The position numbers were made by a program, and so were the translations under genes. Below the pieces are notes generated by a model that was given only the letters and a program-made list of their open reading frames with translations, ran no database searches and was not told the origin of the DNA. DNA of 64,000 nucleotides. It comes from Haloplanus sp. (GTDB lineage Archaea > Halobacteriota > Halobacteria > Halobacteriales > Haloferacaceae). Positions 7,484 to 15,699 of the stretch are shown piece by piece (position 1 is the stretch's first letter; the number at the start of each line of letters is the position of its first letter). Location: positions 1-64,000 of the forward strand of contig NZ_JAQCNJ010000025.1 in assembly GCF_028275055.1 (NCBI RefSeq). Direction: 5' to 3'.

Positions 7484-8883
7484 TGCCAGACGTCGCTGGT
7501 ACAGTCGCCGCCGGGCCACCGGATCTCGTGGGCACGGGCCGGGCCGCCCGGGGCGTCACCGAAGTCGACGACGAACTCCTCGTCGAGTTCCATCCGTCCC
7601 TCCTCCGGGAAGACGTCCGCCTTCAGCATCAGCGACCCCTCCTCGCCGATATCGGGGTAGAACTGGTTGTCCCACGAGGAAAAGAGGGAGGTCGTCCAGT
7701 AGAGGCGCTTGCCGTCCCGGGAAAGCTGGAGCATCTGAGGCGCACCGCGGACGTCGTGGCCGCCGATCGACTGTCGCTCGCCGAAGTTGCCGCCGACCCA
7801 ACACTGGTCGACCAGCCGCGGGTTCCCCGTATCGCTGACGTCGTACATCCGCACGTCGCCGTGGAGCCAGTTCGAGAAGAACAGGTACTGGTCGTCGAGC
7901 GACAGGAGGGTGTCCGTCACCAGTCCCGGTACGGGCATGTCCCAGTCGGGGTGTTCGCGATCCTTGACGTCGATGACCGTCTCCCACTCCCAGTGGCCGT
8001 CGTCCTCCTCCCAGAACCGGATGATGTTCGAGGAGAGCGCCGCACCGACGTAGCCCTCCGTCTCCTCGGGGTTGTGTGGCATTCGGACCTCCAACGGGAT
8101 CATCCCCTCCTCACCGAACGTGAGCGTCTGCCGGTGCTCTTTGTTCTCCCAGTCCCAGACGTGGATGCTGTCGCCGTACTTGCCGGCTTCGACATCCTCC
8201 AGATCGAAGCCCGGATAGTACGTCTCGGGGGCCGCCCACTCCGTCGAAATCAGCACGTTGTGCCGGGGCTGGTACCAGTAGTCGTAGTTCATCTCCATCG
8301 GACCGAGGTCGGCCTCCCAGTGGCCGTCGATGGAGAAGTCCTCTTGATCGAGTTGGAGGAAGCCGCCGGGGAGGCCACCGTCGGCGTCGCCGAGCATGCT
8401 GATGACTATCTTGCCGCCGGGGACGCAGTGGACGGTGTGCGGTGCCGAGAGGTCGTGTTCGAACACCTCCTCGGGTTCGATGATTTTCTCGATTTCGGGG
8501 CTACGCGGGTCGGACGCGTCGATAATGTGGACGCGTGAGGACCGTTGCCCGGGGACGATCAGGTGGTCCCGAACCAGTCCCTCGGCGTGACACGACGAGG
8601 AACAGGTGTTCCACCCGAAGTGGTGGAGTTCGTCGCCCTTGTTCGGCATCTCGACCGTGTCGATCAACTCGGCGTATGTGTCCGACTCGGGGTCAACGTC
8701 GACGACGCCGACGAAATCGGGTTCATCCACGTCCATACCCACCCGGAGCCCCATAACGAACGCCGTCTTCTCGCGCTCCGACTGGGTCCGCATCGCCGCG
8801 GGCGTCGGATACCCCGGTCCCTCTACCTCGTGGTGTTCGTGTCCGTGTTCCTCGGTCGATTGGCTTGGTTCGTCAGTGCTCAT
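7480..8883 (-). CDS. mtoX: Methanethiol oxidase (selenium-binding protein SBP56 family)
   Basis: Enzymes of this family oxidise methanethiol to formaldehyde, H2S and H2O2 with copper. The 467-residue product starts at ATG 8883 (MSTDEPSQS); an in-frame GTG 15 bases upstream is possible but less likely. There is a His-rich N-terminus (EEHGHEHHE, 11-19), then the family signature HHFGWN (87-92) followed by CSSSC (94-98), and downstream SAPHTVH, LPLEVR-type and HPDWDMPVPG blocks and a C-terminal RAHEIRWPGGDCTSDVWQ. No signal peptide is seen. It heads a three-gene operon with ferredoxin and a membrane protein. A 20-bp palindrome lies just upstream of its promoter. A complete but mutated duplicate lies at 3232-4905. 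Confidence 0.92.
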   Translation of the reverse strand: MSTDEPSQSTEEHGHEHHEVEGPGYPTPAAMRTQSEREKTAFVMGLRVGMDVDEPDFVGVVDVDPESDTYAELIDTVEMPNKGDELHHFGWNTCSSSCHAEGLVRDHLIVPGQRSSRVHIIDASDPRSPEIEKIIEPEEVFEHDLSAPHTVHCVPGGKIVISMLGDADGGLPGGFLQLDQEDFSIDGHWEADLGPMEMNYDYWYQPRHNVLISTEWAAPETYYPGFDLEDVEAGKYGDSIHVWDWENKEHRQTLTFGEEGMIPLEVRMPHNPEETEGYVGAALSSNIIRFWEEDDGHWEWETVIDVKDREHPDWDMPVPGLVTDTLLSLDDQYLFFSNWLHGDVRMYDVSDTGNPRLVDQCWVGGNFGERQSIGGHDVRGAPQMLQLSRDGKRLYWTTSLFSSWDNQFYPDIGEEGSLMLKADVFPEEGRMELDEEFVVDFGDAPGGPARAHEIRWPGGDCTSDVWQ

Positions 8884-8924
8884 GGCAGATAATACCACTC
8901 ACGACGCGAGCACAGATAATGATT

Positions 8925-8944
8925 GAGTTGTCGAGCGACAACTC
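8925..8944. promoter_or_regulatory. 20-bp palindromic operator candidate upstream of mtoX
   Basis: GAGTTGTCGAGCGACAACTC has two 9-base arms that are perfect inverted repeats around AG. It sits in the gap between divergent mtoX and the HTH-10 gene, immediately upstream of a minus-strand TATA-like element (CATTATCT, about 8914-8922). That is where an archaeal repressor or activator would act. No comparable palindrome precedes the decayed mtoX copy. Confidence 0.55.
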
Positions 8945-9035
8945 CTGTCGGCCGAGGCTAGGGAACCCTTTTGACCTGGCCGGCGTATCGAAGAGGTGTG
9001 TCCGTGATGTCCGGCGACGACCCAGAGGATGCCTG

Positions 9036-9750
9036 ATGCGTGAGTTCGCGTTCGATATCGAGTACGAACCGGGCGTCGACGCGGTGATGGACGTGTTCAT
9101 CGAGCATCCGACACTCGTCGCCGAGGCGTTACACGGCTGTGTGACCGAGGACCGCATCTGGCGTATCGAGCGGCTGATCGGTCCGACGGCGGCGCTCGAC
9201 GAAGTCGAACGGCTCCGCTTCGACGGGACGGTGCGGGCGGCGTCGGTGACCGAAGCGGACTGTTCGGCGACGCGGTACCACGACGTGTTGGACCGCTCGG
9301 ACGACGAGCGGGTGATCTACACCCACGTCGAGGACACCGGTGGCGGCGAATCCGTACAGACGCTCGCCGCCCGGTATCTCCCCCACGGCTCGCTCTACTG
9401 CACCACGAGACGGGGGAGTCGCCACAGTTGGCGCATCTTCGTGAGATCCGACGAGAAGGTGGGCTGCTGTACGACGCCCTCGGCGCGACGTTGCGGACGG
9501 GCCTCTCCTTTCGCATGGGCCACCTCCGCGACGCCGACGGTTGGGGCACGACTCGCTGGGGTCGGTGGCGCTCCCCCCAAAACAGCGAACTACCATGCGC
9601 GCAGCCCTCAACCACGGCTACTACCGGACGCCACGGGAAGTCACGTTGGACGGCCTCGCGGCGGAACTCGGCGTGCCGCGGTCGACGCTCTCCTATCGGT
9701 TGCGTCGGGCGGAAGAACGGCTCGTTTCGGGGTATCTCGGCGAAACCTAG
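9036..9750 (+). pseudogene. HTH-10 (bacterio-opsin activator type) regulator, broken by two frameshifts
   Basis: The frame begins MREFAFDIEYEPGVDAVMDV and is good for about 125 residues. Near 9405-9425 the homology continues in another frame (ESPQLAHLREIRREGGLLYDA). Near 9535-9545 it shifts again to the C-terminal helix-turn-helix (LPPKQRTTMRAALNHGYYRTP to EERLVSGYLGET, stop 9750). Both shifts are equivalent to single-base losses. The layout, N-terminal sensor-like domain plus C-terminal HTH_10, is a common haloarchaeal transcription regulator. It is divergent from mtoX across the palindrome and would be its natural regulator. Either a decaying gene or an assembly with two indels. Confidence 0.8.
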
Positions 9751-10215
9751 CTACTCGTACAGCCAGGTCTCGTCGATTGTCTCGTAGTCGACGAGTTCGT
9801 CCTCGTCGAAGAAGAGGTCGATCTCCCGGACGTTTGCGCCCTCGTCGGCGTGGTCGGAGCCGTGGATGACGTTCCGACCGAGGTCCAAGCCGAAGTCGCC
9901 GCGGATGGTACCGGGGTCGGACTCGGCGGGGTCGGTCTCGCCCATCATGTTTCGGACCTGCCGGGTGGCGTCTTGGCCCTCCCAGACCATCGCCATCACG
10001 GGACCGGAGGTGATGAACTCCACGAGGCCGTCGAAGAAGGGCTTGCCCTCGTGTTCGCCGTAATGTTTGTGGGCCAACTCCTCGGAGATTCGCATGAACT
10101 TCGCGCCGACGAGTTTCAGGCCGCGCTCCTCGAACCGAGAGATGATCTCACCGATCAGCCCACGTTGGACGCCGTCGGGCTTGACCATCACGAACGTTCG
10201 CTCGGTGTCGCTCAT
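9751..10215 (-). CDS. ndk: Nucleoside diphosphate kinase
   Basis: Transfers the gamma phosphate of ATP to other nucleoside diphosphates through a phosphohistidine. The 154 residues match the family. The active site is NVIHGSD with catalytic His118, and the N-terminal signature is [16 protein letters not shown]. It is the last gene of the rpl7ae-rps28e-rpl24e-ndk operon, overlapping rpl24e by four bases (ATGA). Its stop abuts that of the convergent HTH-10 pseudogene. Confidence 0.98.
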   Translation of the reverse strand: MSDTERTFVMVKPDGVQRGLIGEIISRFEERGLKLVGAKFMRISEELAHKHYGEHEGKPFFDGLVEFITSGPVMAMVWEGQDATRQVRNMMGETDPAESDPGTIRGDFGLDLGRNVIHGSDHADEGANVREIDLFFDEDELVDYETIDETWLYE

Positions 10216-10412
10216 TCCTCACCCGCGTCGCCGCCGCTCGCCCGTCCCTCGGCGGTCCACTCCAAGTCCCGGGGCTCGCGCCCGAGGAAGTAGTTTTTCT
10301 CGGCTTTGGAGTCGACGAAATGCAGGACCGTCCCGTCCCTTTTGACGTACATCGTCCCCGTGCCGGGTTCGATTTCTTCGCCCGAATAGTCACAGATGCG
10401 TGTATCGACCAT
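10212..10412 (-). CDS. rpl24e: Ribosomal protein eL24 (L24e)
   Basis: A small 66-residue zinc-finger-type protein of the large ribosomal subunit. It shows the family N-terminus ([16 protein letters not shown]) and the block [15 protein letters not shown]. Haloarchaeal members keep only part of the zinc cysteines, and here only one Cys is visible. It overlaps ndk by four bases and its ATG shares one base with the stop of rps28e. Confidence 0.97.
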   Translation of the reverse strand: MVDTRICDYSGEEIEPGTGTMYVKRDGTVLHFVDSKAEKNYFLGREPRDLEWTAEGRASGGDAGEE

Positions 10413-10636
10413 TACTGTCCTCCGATGGAGTCAGCGTCACGCTGTGTCTCGCGCAACTGGAGTATATCGCCCTCTCGGACGGGGCCAAGCACGTTGCGCG
10501 TGATGATGCGGCCCTGATTCGATCCCTCCTGAATGCGACATTTGACCTGCATGGCCTCGCCGTGCATGCCGGTCTTGCCGACGACCTCGATTACCTCCGC
10601 AGGCATCGAGTCGCTGGCACTCTCTTCGGCGCTCAT
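10412..10636 (-). CDS. rps28e: Ribosomal protein eS28 (S28e)
   Basis: A 74-residue small-subunit protein with an OB-like fold. Recognised from [20 protein letters not shown] and the conserved C-terminal half [21 protein letters not shown]. The N-terminus carries a short acidic extension ([10 protein letters not shown]) typical of halophiles. It lies six bases after rpl7ae and directly before rpl24e in the operon. Confidence 0.97.
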   Translation of the reverse strand: MSAEESASDSMPAEVIEVVGKTGMHGEAMQVKCRIQEGSNQGRIITRNVLGPVREGDILQLRETQRDADSIGGQ

Positions 10637-10642
10637 GATGGC

Positions 10643-11005
10643 TTACCGGAGGTCCTCGACCTTCGTGGCGATGTCTTCGGCGCTCTCCTCGGCGTCGCCC
10701 GCGTCGACGATGGCGGCCGCCGCGCTCCCGACCTCAAGACCGGCCGCGTGGCCGACGTCGTCCTGCGTCTCGACGAAAACGTACGGAATGCCCTTCTCGT
10801 CCGCGAGTTCCGGCAGGTGCATCACGATTTCCTCCGGTTGAACGTCCTCCGCGATGACGACAAGGTCGGCGTTGCCACGCTCGACCGCCTTTGTCGTCTC
10901 GTTTGTTCCTTTTTTGACACTACCCGTGTCTCGCGCTACTTCGAGCGCCTCGATGGCGCTCTCGGCGAGATCCGCCGGGACATCGAAATTGACGTAAACT
11001 GACAT
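10643..11005 (-). CDS. rpl7ae: Ribosomal protein eL8 (L7Ae), k-turn RNA binding
   Basis: Binds kink-turns in 23S rRNA, C/D and H/ACA guide RNAs and RNase P RNA. The 120 residues start at ATG 11005 ([10 protein letters not shown]). A longer open frame upstream is rejected because homology begins here. The RNA-binding core [25 protein letters not shown] is intact, followed by [15 protein letters not shown]. It is the first gene of the four-gene operon that ends with ndk. Confidence 0.98.
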   Translation of the reverse strand: MSVYVNFDVPADLAESAIEALEVARDTGSVKKGTNETTKAVERGNADLVVIAEDVQPEEIVMHLPELADEKGIPYVFVETQDDVGHAAGLEVGSAAAAIVDAGDAEESAEDIATKVEDLR

Positions 11006-11111
11006 GATTTGTACCCCCCGCCCGTAGGCTCGCACGCCCCACCAGACTGAGTCCCTGATGGCGGGGCGCGTCATCAACCCCGGGCAGGCCGTAGGATCCA
11101 GTAGCAGGGGG

Positions 11112-11123
11112 GCCCATAAAAGC
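11112..11123 (-). promoter_or_regulatory. Promoter TATA box of the rpl7ae-ndk operon
   Basis: The minus strand reads CGCTTTTATGGG at about 11112-11123, giving a predicted start near 11090 and a leader of roughly 85 bases before the rpl7ae ATG. Confidence 0.5.
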
Positions 11124-11170
11124 GCTTTCAAACGCGAGACGGGGTGTGAGGCCGACACACGCGGGGCCGG

Positions 11171-12112
11171 TCACTCGTCCGTGGCCGAGACATCAAGCGG
11201 CGGCAGACCGGATTCGATCTCCTCGCGCCGGGCTTCCAACCGCTCGGGGAGAACGAGACGATCGCCCAGTGTGTCGAGAGTCTCGTCGGCGGTGTACCCC
11301 GGTTCCGTTGTCGCGTACTCTAAGCGGACACCACCCGCGGTGCGGGCGTACACCGACTCGAACCACTTGCGGTCGACGACCGCCGTCGGTCGGAGACCGT
11401 GAGCTGTCAGCACGTCGCGCCACTCGGACTGCTCCTCGCGGGTCACCCGGAAGGCGACGTGGTGGACCGTCCCCGCGCCGGGACGACCCTGTGGGCCGTC
11501 GGGAACCGCCCGCACGTCGACGGCGTAGCCCAGGTCGCCGTCGCCCTCGAAGCGCCGCCGGTCGCCCGCCGTCTCCGTCTCGTCGAATCCCATCGTCTCC
11601 AGAAGCGTCGCCATCCGTTCGGTATCGGCGAGTGAGATGGTGACGCTGTGGAAGCCACGGATCGCGTTGTCGGCGGGGACCGGACCGACCGGCGGGTCAC
11701 CCGCCGGGGCGTCCGTGCGTGCGACGAGTTCCAACGGGAGTCCGTCGGGGTCTCGAAAGGGGACAACGGTGTCGCCAAACCGTTCTCGGGGTCGGTCGGT
11801 GTCGACACCCGCGTCGTCGAGGCGGTCGATCCAGTAGTCGGCGGCCGAGGCCGGGATCAAAAACGAGACCGCGGTCGCCTGCCCCGTCCCCGGCCGACCG
11901 GGGGACACGTCGGGGTAGGTAAAAAACGTCATACTCGTCCCGGGCGACCCGCCGTGGTCGCCGTAGAACAGGTGGTAAACGGAGGGATCGTCCTGGTTCA
12001 CGCTCCGCTTGACGAGGCGGAGCCCGAGCGTCTCGGTGTAGAACTCGGCGTTCCGAGCGGGGTCGCTCCCGATTGCGGTGACGTGGTGGAGGCCCGGGAT
12101 GTCGGCAGGCAT
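11171..12112 (-). CDS. Ring-cleaving dioxygenase / glyoxalase-fold (VOC) protein
   Basis: Member of the vicinal oxygen chelate superfamily related to MhqA/MhqO hydroquinone dioxygenases. The start is placed at ATG 12112 (MPADIPGLHHVTAIG), where family similarity begins. There are two VOC modules: residues 5-140 (GLHHVTAIGSDPARNAEFYT, LELVARTD) and about 150-270 (IRGFHSVTISLADTERM, HHVAFRV, RLEYATTEPG). The likely metal ligands are His in HHVT, His in VHHVAF and Glu in RLEYA. Substrate is unknown. It is a single gene convergent with none of its neighbours, separated from divergent tmcA by about 115 bases. Confidence 0.88.
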   Translation of the reverse strand: MPADIPGLHHVTAIGSDPARNAEFYTETLGLRLVKRSVNQDDPSVYHLFYGDHGGSPGTSMTFFTYPDVSPGRPGTGQATAVSFLIPASAADYWIDRLDDAGVDTDRPRERFGDTVVPFRDPDGLPLELVARTDAPAGDPPVGPVPADNAIRGFHSVTISLADTERMATLLETMGFDETETAGDRRRFEGDGDLGYAVDVRAVPDGPQGRPGAGTVHHVAFRVTREEQSEWRDVLTAHGLRPTAVVDRKWFESVYARTAGGVRLEYATTEPGYTADETLDTLGDRLVLPERLEARREEIESGLPPLDVSATDE

Positions 12113-12228
12113 ACCCTCCGGTAGGTGGTGAACGGGCATAACCGCCACGAGACATCGCCGTCATCGCGGGGCACCGGTGTGCAGATCGGAGGACAAGGCC
12201 CTTACTCACCGGCGGAGTACGGCGACAC

Positions 12229-14472
12229 ATGGATCTTGAGGGCGCCGTCGTCGCTCTCGTCGCCGAGGCGGAACGGGCGAACGAGCGACGGCTTCTCGTT
12301 CTCGCCGGTGGCCGCGACCGCGGCCTCAGCGCCGCCGACACCGCCATCGAGGTGCTGGACGACCCGGCAGCGACGGTCGTCACGACCCGGGAGCGCCGGG
12401 GCGACCGCCTCCATCCCGACGACGCCGCCGACCTCCTCGGTGTCACGCGTGATGTCGTCGTGGTCGACGCCCACGAGGGGTTCACCGCGAACGTCCTCGG
12501 ACGCGTCGTCGGCGCCGTCGACGGCGGCGGCCTCCTCGTTCTCGTTGTTCCACCGCTCGACGGCTGGCCGGCACACCGGGACGTGGCCGACGAGCGATTC
12601 GCCGTCCCGCCGTTCGGCGTCGAGGACGTGACCGGGCGCTTCCGTCGTCGGCTCGTGGAGACGCTCCGCGAGCATCCCGGTGTCGCCATCGCGAACGTGG
12701 ACCGTGGGCGACTGAAGCGGTCGGGGCTGACCGACCCCCGGCCGGCCCGGTCCCGATTTCCCGCCACCGCCCCGGTCGACGCCGCCTTGCCGTCGGCGGC
12801 CTACACGGCCTGTCTCACCGCCGACCAGGTCGAAGCCGTCGCCACGCTCGAGCGTCTCCGAAAGCGTGGCGCGGCCGTTGTCGTCGAAGCCGACCGTGGC
12901 CGGGGAAAATCCGCCGCCGCCGGCCTCGCGGCCGCCGGCCTCGCCGCCGAAGGTCGGGACGTACTGGTGACGGCCCCCACGTACCGCAACGCAGAAACCG
13001 TCTTCGACCACGCGGCCGATCTGCTCTCGATGCTCGGAGCGGCGAGCCACGACGAGAAGGGCCACGTCCTGTCTGTCGACGGGGGCGAAGGGCGGGTTCG
13101 ATATCTCGACCCCGACGAGGCGGTCGGTCTCCCCGGTGCTCCCGACGTCGTGATCGTCGACGAGGCTGCCACCCTTTCCGTCGACCGGCTGGCGTCGTTC
13201 GTCGAGTCACCGGATCCGCCCGCTACAGCGTTCGTGACGACGGTTCACGGCTACGAGGGGACCGGCCGTGGCTTCGAGGTTCGGTTTCGTGACCGTCTCT
13301 CGGCGGGTGACCGCGAGGTGAGCGACGTCCGACTCGACGACCCAATCCGATACGCCGCGGGCGACCCCGTCGAGGTGTGGGCGTTCCGCGCGCTCCTTCT
13401 CGATGCACGCCCGGCCGTCGACGGACTTCTCGATGGGACGACGCCCGCCGACGCGACCTACCGGGCGCTCACCCCGGCGACCTTGCTCGACGACGAGTAC
13501 CTACTCCGAGAGGCGTTCGGGCTTCTCGTTCTCGCCCACTACCAGACGGAACCGGACGACCTAGCCCGCCTGCTCGACGCGCCCAACCTCGTCTGTCGGG
13601 CACTCACCGTCGACGGTCACGTCGCCGCCGTTGCCCTTCTCGCCCGCGAGGGTGGTCTCCCGAAATCGCTCCGAACCGAGATGTACGAGGGAACGCGCGT
13701 CCGGGGGAACATGCTCCCCGACGTGCTGACGAGTCAGTTACGCGACCTGCGGGCAGGGGTCCCCATCGGCTACCGTGTGTTGCGGATCGCAACCCACCAC
13801 GCGGTCCGGTCCCGAGGGTTCGGCTCGCGGCTCCTCGACGGCATCCACGACGAGTTCGACGACGAGGTCGACTGGTTTGGCGTCGGCTACGGCGCGACGC
13901 CGCGTCTGGTTCGGTTCTGGGAGCAAAGCGGCTACCGGACCGTCCACTGCTCGACGACGCGCAACGCCGCGAGCGGCGAGCACTCGGCCGTGATGCTCCG
14001 CGCGACGACTCCGGTGGGGCGGGAGCTGCGCGAGCGACACGGCCGCCGCTTCCGGCGGCGGATGCGGGATGTGCTCTCCGACGCCCTCCGTGACATCGAT
14101 CCGGACGTCGGTCGGGCGGTCCTCGGGGCGACAGAGGGAGGCCACGACCCCGACCTCACCGACCACGAGTGGCGCGTCGTCGCCGCCGCAGCAGACGGCC
14201 CCGGCCTCTACGACGCCGCCCCCGGAGCGTTCCGAAGACTGGCGCTCGCCCACCTCACAGCCCCCGTGGCCGACCTCTCTGCGCGCGAAGAACGGTTGCT
14301 CGTTCGGAAGTCGTTGCAGGGCCACTCATGGGAACGGGTGGCGGCCGACCTCGACTACGCCTCGACACGAGAGTGTATGCGCACGCTTGGGGACGCGTAC
14401 CGGCCGCTGCTCGATCGGTACGGGACCGAGACAGCCCGCGAGGAACAGCGGCGGTACGATGGCGACGGCTGA
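12229..14472 (+). CDS. tmcA: tRNA(Met) cytidine acetyltransferase TmcA (Kre33/NAT10 family)
   Basis: Makes N4-acetylcytidine in RNA using ATP and acetyl-CoA. The 747-residue protein has the family's three parts. These are an N-terminal DUF1726-like domain, an RNA-helicase module with P-loop DRGRGKS (222-228) and Walker B VVIVDEAATL (307-316), and a GNAT module with the acetyl-CoA loop HHAVRSRGFGSRLL (about 523-536). The C-terminal helical tail is present. All motifs are intact. It stands alone with its own start at ATG 12229. In archaea the target is broader than the tRNA wobble cytidine and includes rRNA; that is family knowledge rather than something shown here. Confidence 0.97.
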   Translation: MDLEGAVVALVAEAERANERRLLVLAGGRDRGLSAADTAIEVLDDPAATVVTTRERRGDRLHPDDAADLLGVTRDVVVVDAHEGFTANVLGRVVGAVDGGGLLVLVVPPLDGWPAHRDVADERFAVPPFGVEDVTGRFRRRLVETLREHPGVAIANVDRGRLKRSGLTDPRPARSRFPATAPVDAALPSAAYTACLTADQVEAVATLERLRKRGAAVVVEADRGRGKSAAAGLAAAGLAAEGRDVLVTAPTYRNAETVFDHAADLLSMLGAASHDEKGHVLSVDGGEGRVRYLDPDEAVGLPGAPDVVIVDEAATLSVDRLASFVESPDPPATAFVTTVHGYEGTGRGFEVRFRDRLSAGDREVSDVRLDDPIRYAAGDPVEVWAFRALLLDARPAVDGLLDGTTPADATYRALTPATLLDDEYLLREAFGLLVLAHYQTEPDDLARLLDAPNLVCRALTVDGHVAAVALLAREGGLPKSLRTEMYEGTRVRGNMLPDVLTSQLRDLRAGVPIGYRVLRIATHHAVRSRGFGSRLLDGIHDEFDDEVDWFGVGYGATPRLVRFWEQSGYRTVHCSTTRNAASGEHSAVMLRATTPVGRELRERHGRRFRRRMRDVLSDALRDIDPDVGRAVLGATEGGHDPDLTDHEWRVVAAAADGPGLYDAAPGAFRRLALAHLTAPVADLSAREERLLVRKSLQGHSWERVAADLDYASTRECMRTLGDAYRPLLDRYGTETAREEQRRYDGDG

Positions 14473-14524
14473 GTCAGTTTTGCACACCCGTCATACACCG
14501 TCTGTGCCGGCCGCGTACCGACGA

Positions 14525-15265
14525 TCAGCTCTCCGAGAGCCACGTCGCCAGCATGACCTCGTCGACGTAGTCGCCATCGATATGATAATGATCCTCTCGG
14601 ATCGCCTCAACCACCCAACCCCGGGACTCGAGAAATGCGACCGCCGACTCGTTGGTCGACGGGACACTGTTGTACAGCTTCTCGAAGTCGCGTTCGTCGG
14701 CCCACCGGACACCGCGTTCGAGCAGCGTACTACCGATGCCGTTGCCGCGGTACTCGGGGAGGAGGCCAACGGTCAGTACGGCGGTGTGAGACAGTTTCTC
14801 CATCTCGGGGAGGTTGAGGTGGACCCAGCCGATCACCTCCTCGCCGACGGTAGCAACAAACACCATCCGAGACTGGACATCGTTGTGTCGGAGGATCACC
14901 TCCTCGTGGTCGAGCAGGTCGGCGACCGTCTCGGCCTCGATGTACACCCCTTCCTCCGCAACCTCTCGGATGACGGCGATCAGTCCCGAAAGATCCGATT
15001 GCTTTGCGGATCTGATGGTGTAGGCGGGGTCCGCGGCGTCGTGGTGCTCGACCGACTCCTCCTGATAGGCGACACGGAGGTGGTTCTCCTCCTGACGGAT
15101 GTAGCCGTCGCGTCGCAGTACCGTAACGTGGTGACCGAACGCCTCCGGATCGAGGTTCAGCGCCCGACGGGCCTCGTCGGCCCGAACGGTCCCCTGAGCC
15201 TCGATGTGGTCGTAGATGTCCCTGCGGTCCTCGTGATCGAACTGCAGCCGTTCGGTCAGTTCCAT
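14525..15265 (-). CDS. GNAT acetyltransferase with N-terminal winged helix
   Basis: A 246-residue protein whose residues 1-75 look like a winged-helix domain (IYDHIEAQGTVRADEARRAL ... VTVLRRDGYIRQ). Residues 83-246 are a GNAT acetyltransferase with the acetyl-CoA site VGLLPEYRGNGIGSTLLERG. The DNA-binding plus acetyltransferase fusion is seen in haloarchaea; the substrate is not known. The start is ATG 15265 (MELTERLQFD). A minus-strand AT-rich box (ATAATTAAGT, about 15288-15297) lies 25 bases upstream, suggesting a leaderless mRNA. A longer open frame upstream would run into the promoter and is rejected. Confidence 0.88.
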   Translation of the reverse strand: MELTERLQFDHEDRRDIYDHIEAQGTVRADEARRALNLDPEAFGHHVTVLRRDGYIRQEENHLRVAYQEESVEHHDAADPAYTIRSAKQSDLSGLIAVIREVAEEGVYIEAETVADLLDHEEVILRHNDVQSRMVFVATVGEEVIGWVHLNLPEMEKLSHTAVLTVGLLPEYRGNGIGSTLLERGVRWADERDFEKLYNSVPSTNESAVAFLESRGWVVEAIREDHYHIDGDYVDEVMLATWLSES

Positions 15266-15320
15266 GTTGACGTATACCACTGTTCGTAACTTAATTATTC
15301 GTGATAGAACGGGTCGCGCC

Positions 15321-15650
15321 TCAGACGCGGTTCTCGCGGGCCGGATCCACGTCGATGGCGTCGACCGGACAGACATCGACACAGAGCATGCAGTCGATAC
15401 ACTGGTTCTCGTGGGTCGGGTGGGCTTTGACCTCGCTCTCGGGGTGGTCGGGGGAGTCGACCCACTCGAAGACGTCGACCGGACAGTCCTCAAGACAGGC
15501 TTCGTCCGCCAGACAGATATCGAAATCGACCGCGACGTGGGTGCCGTGGATGCCCAGTTTCGTGGGCGGGTCGACCGGACCCCAGACGGCGATACCGTCC
15601 TCCTCGTCGACCTGTTCTCTGGTGCGCTCGAAGTTCGGATCGATGGTCAT
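15321..15650 (-). CDS. Zinc/7Fe-type ferredoxin paired with the AOR
   Basis: A 109-residue ferredoxin like the Sulfolobus type. An N-terminal extension ([14 protein letters not shown]) is followed by a first cluster site [18 protein letters not shown], which lacks one cysteine as in 3Fe-4S sites. The second site is a full [17 protein letters not shown] for a 4Fe-4S cluster. It begins about 50 bases downstream of the aldehyde:ferredoxin oxidoreductase on the same strand and is the obvious electron acceptor. The start at ATG 15650 fits the family N-terminus; a longer open frame is not coding. Confidence 0.93.
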   Translation of the reverse strand: MTIDPNFERTREQVDEEDGIAVWGPVDPPTKLGIHGTHVAVDFDICLADEACLEDCPVDVFEWVDSPDHPESEVKAHPTHENQCIDCMLCVDVCPVDAIDVDPARENRV

Positions 15651-15699
15651 GTTCCCGTTCCGCGGTCCGGACGCATAAACCTGTGACCCGACGGGCCGG

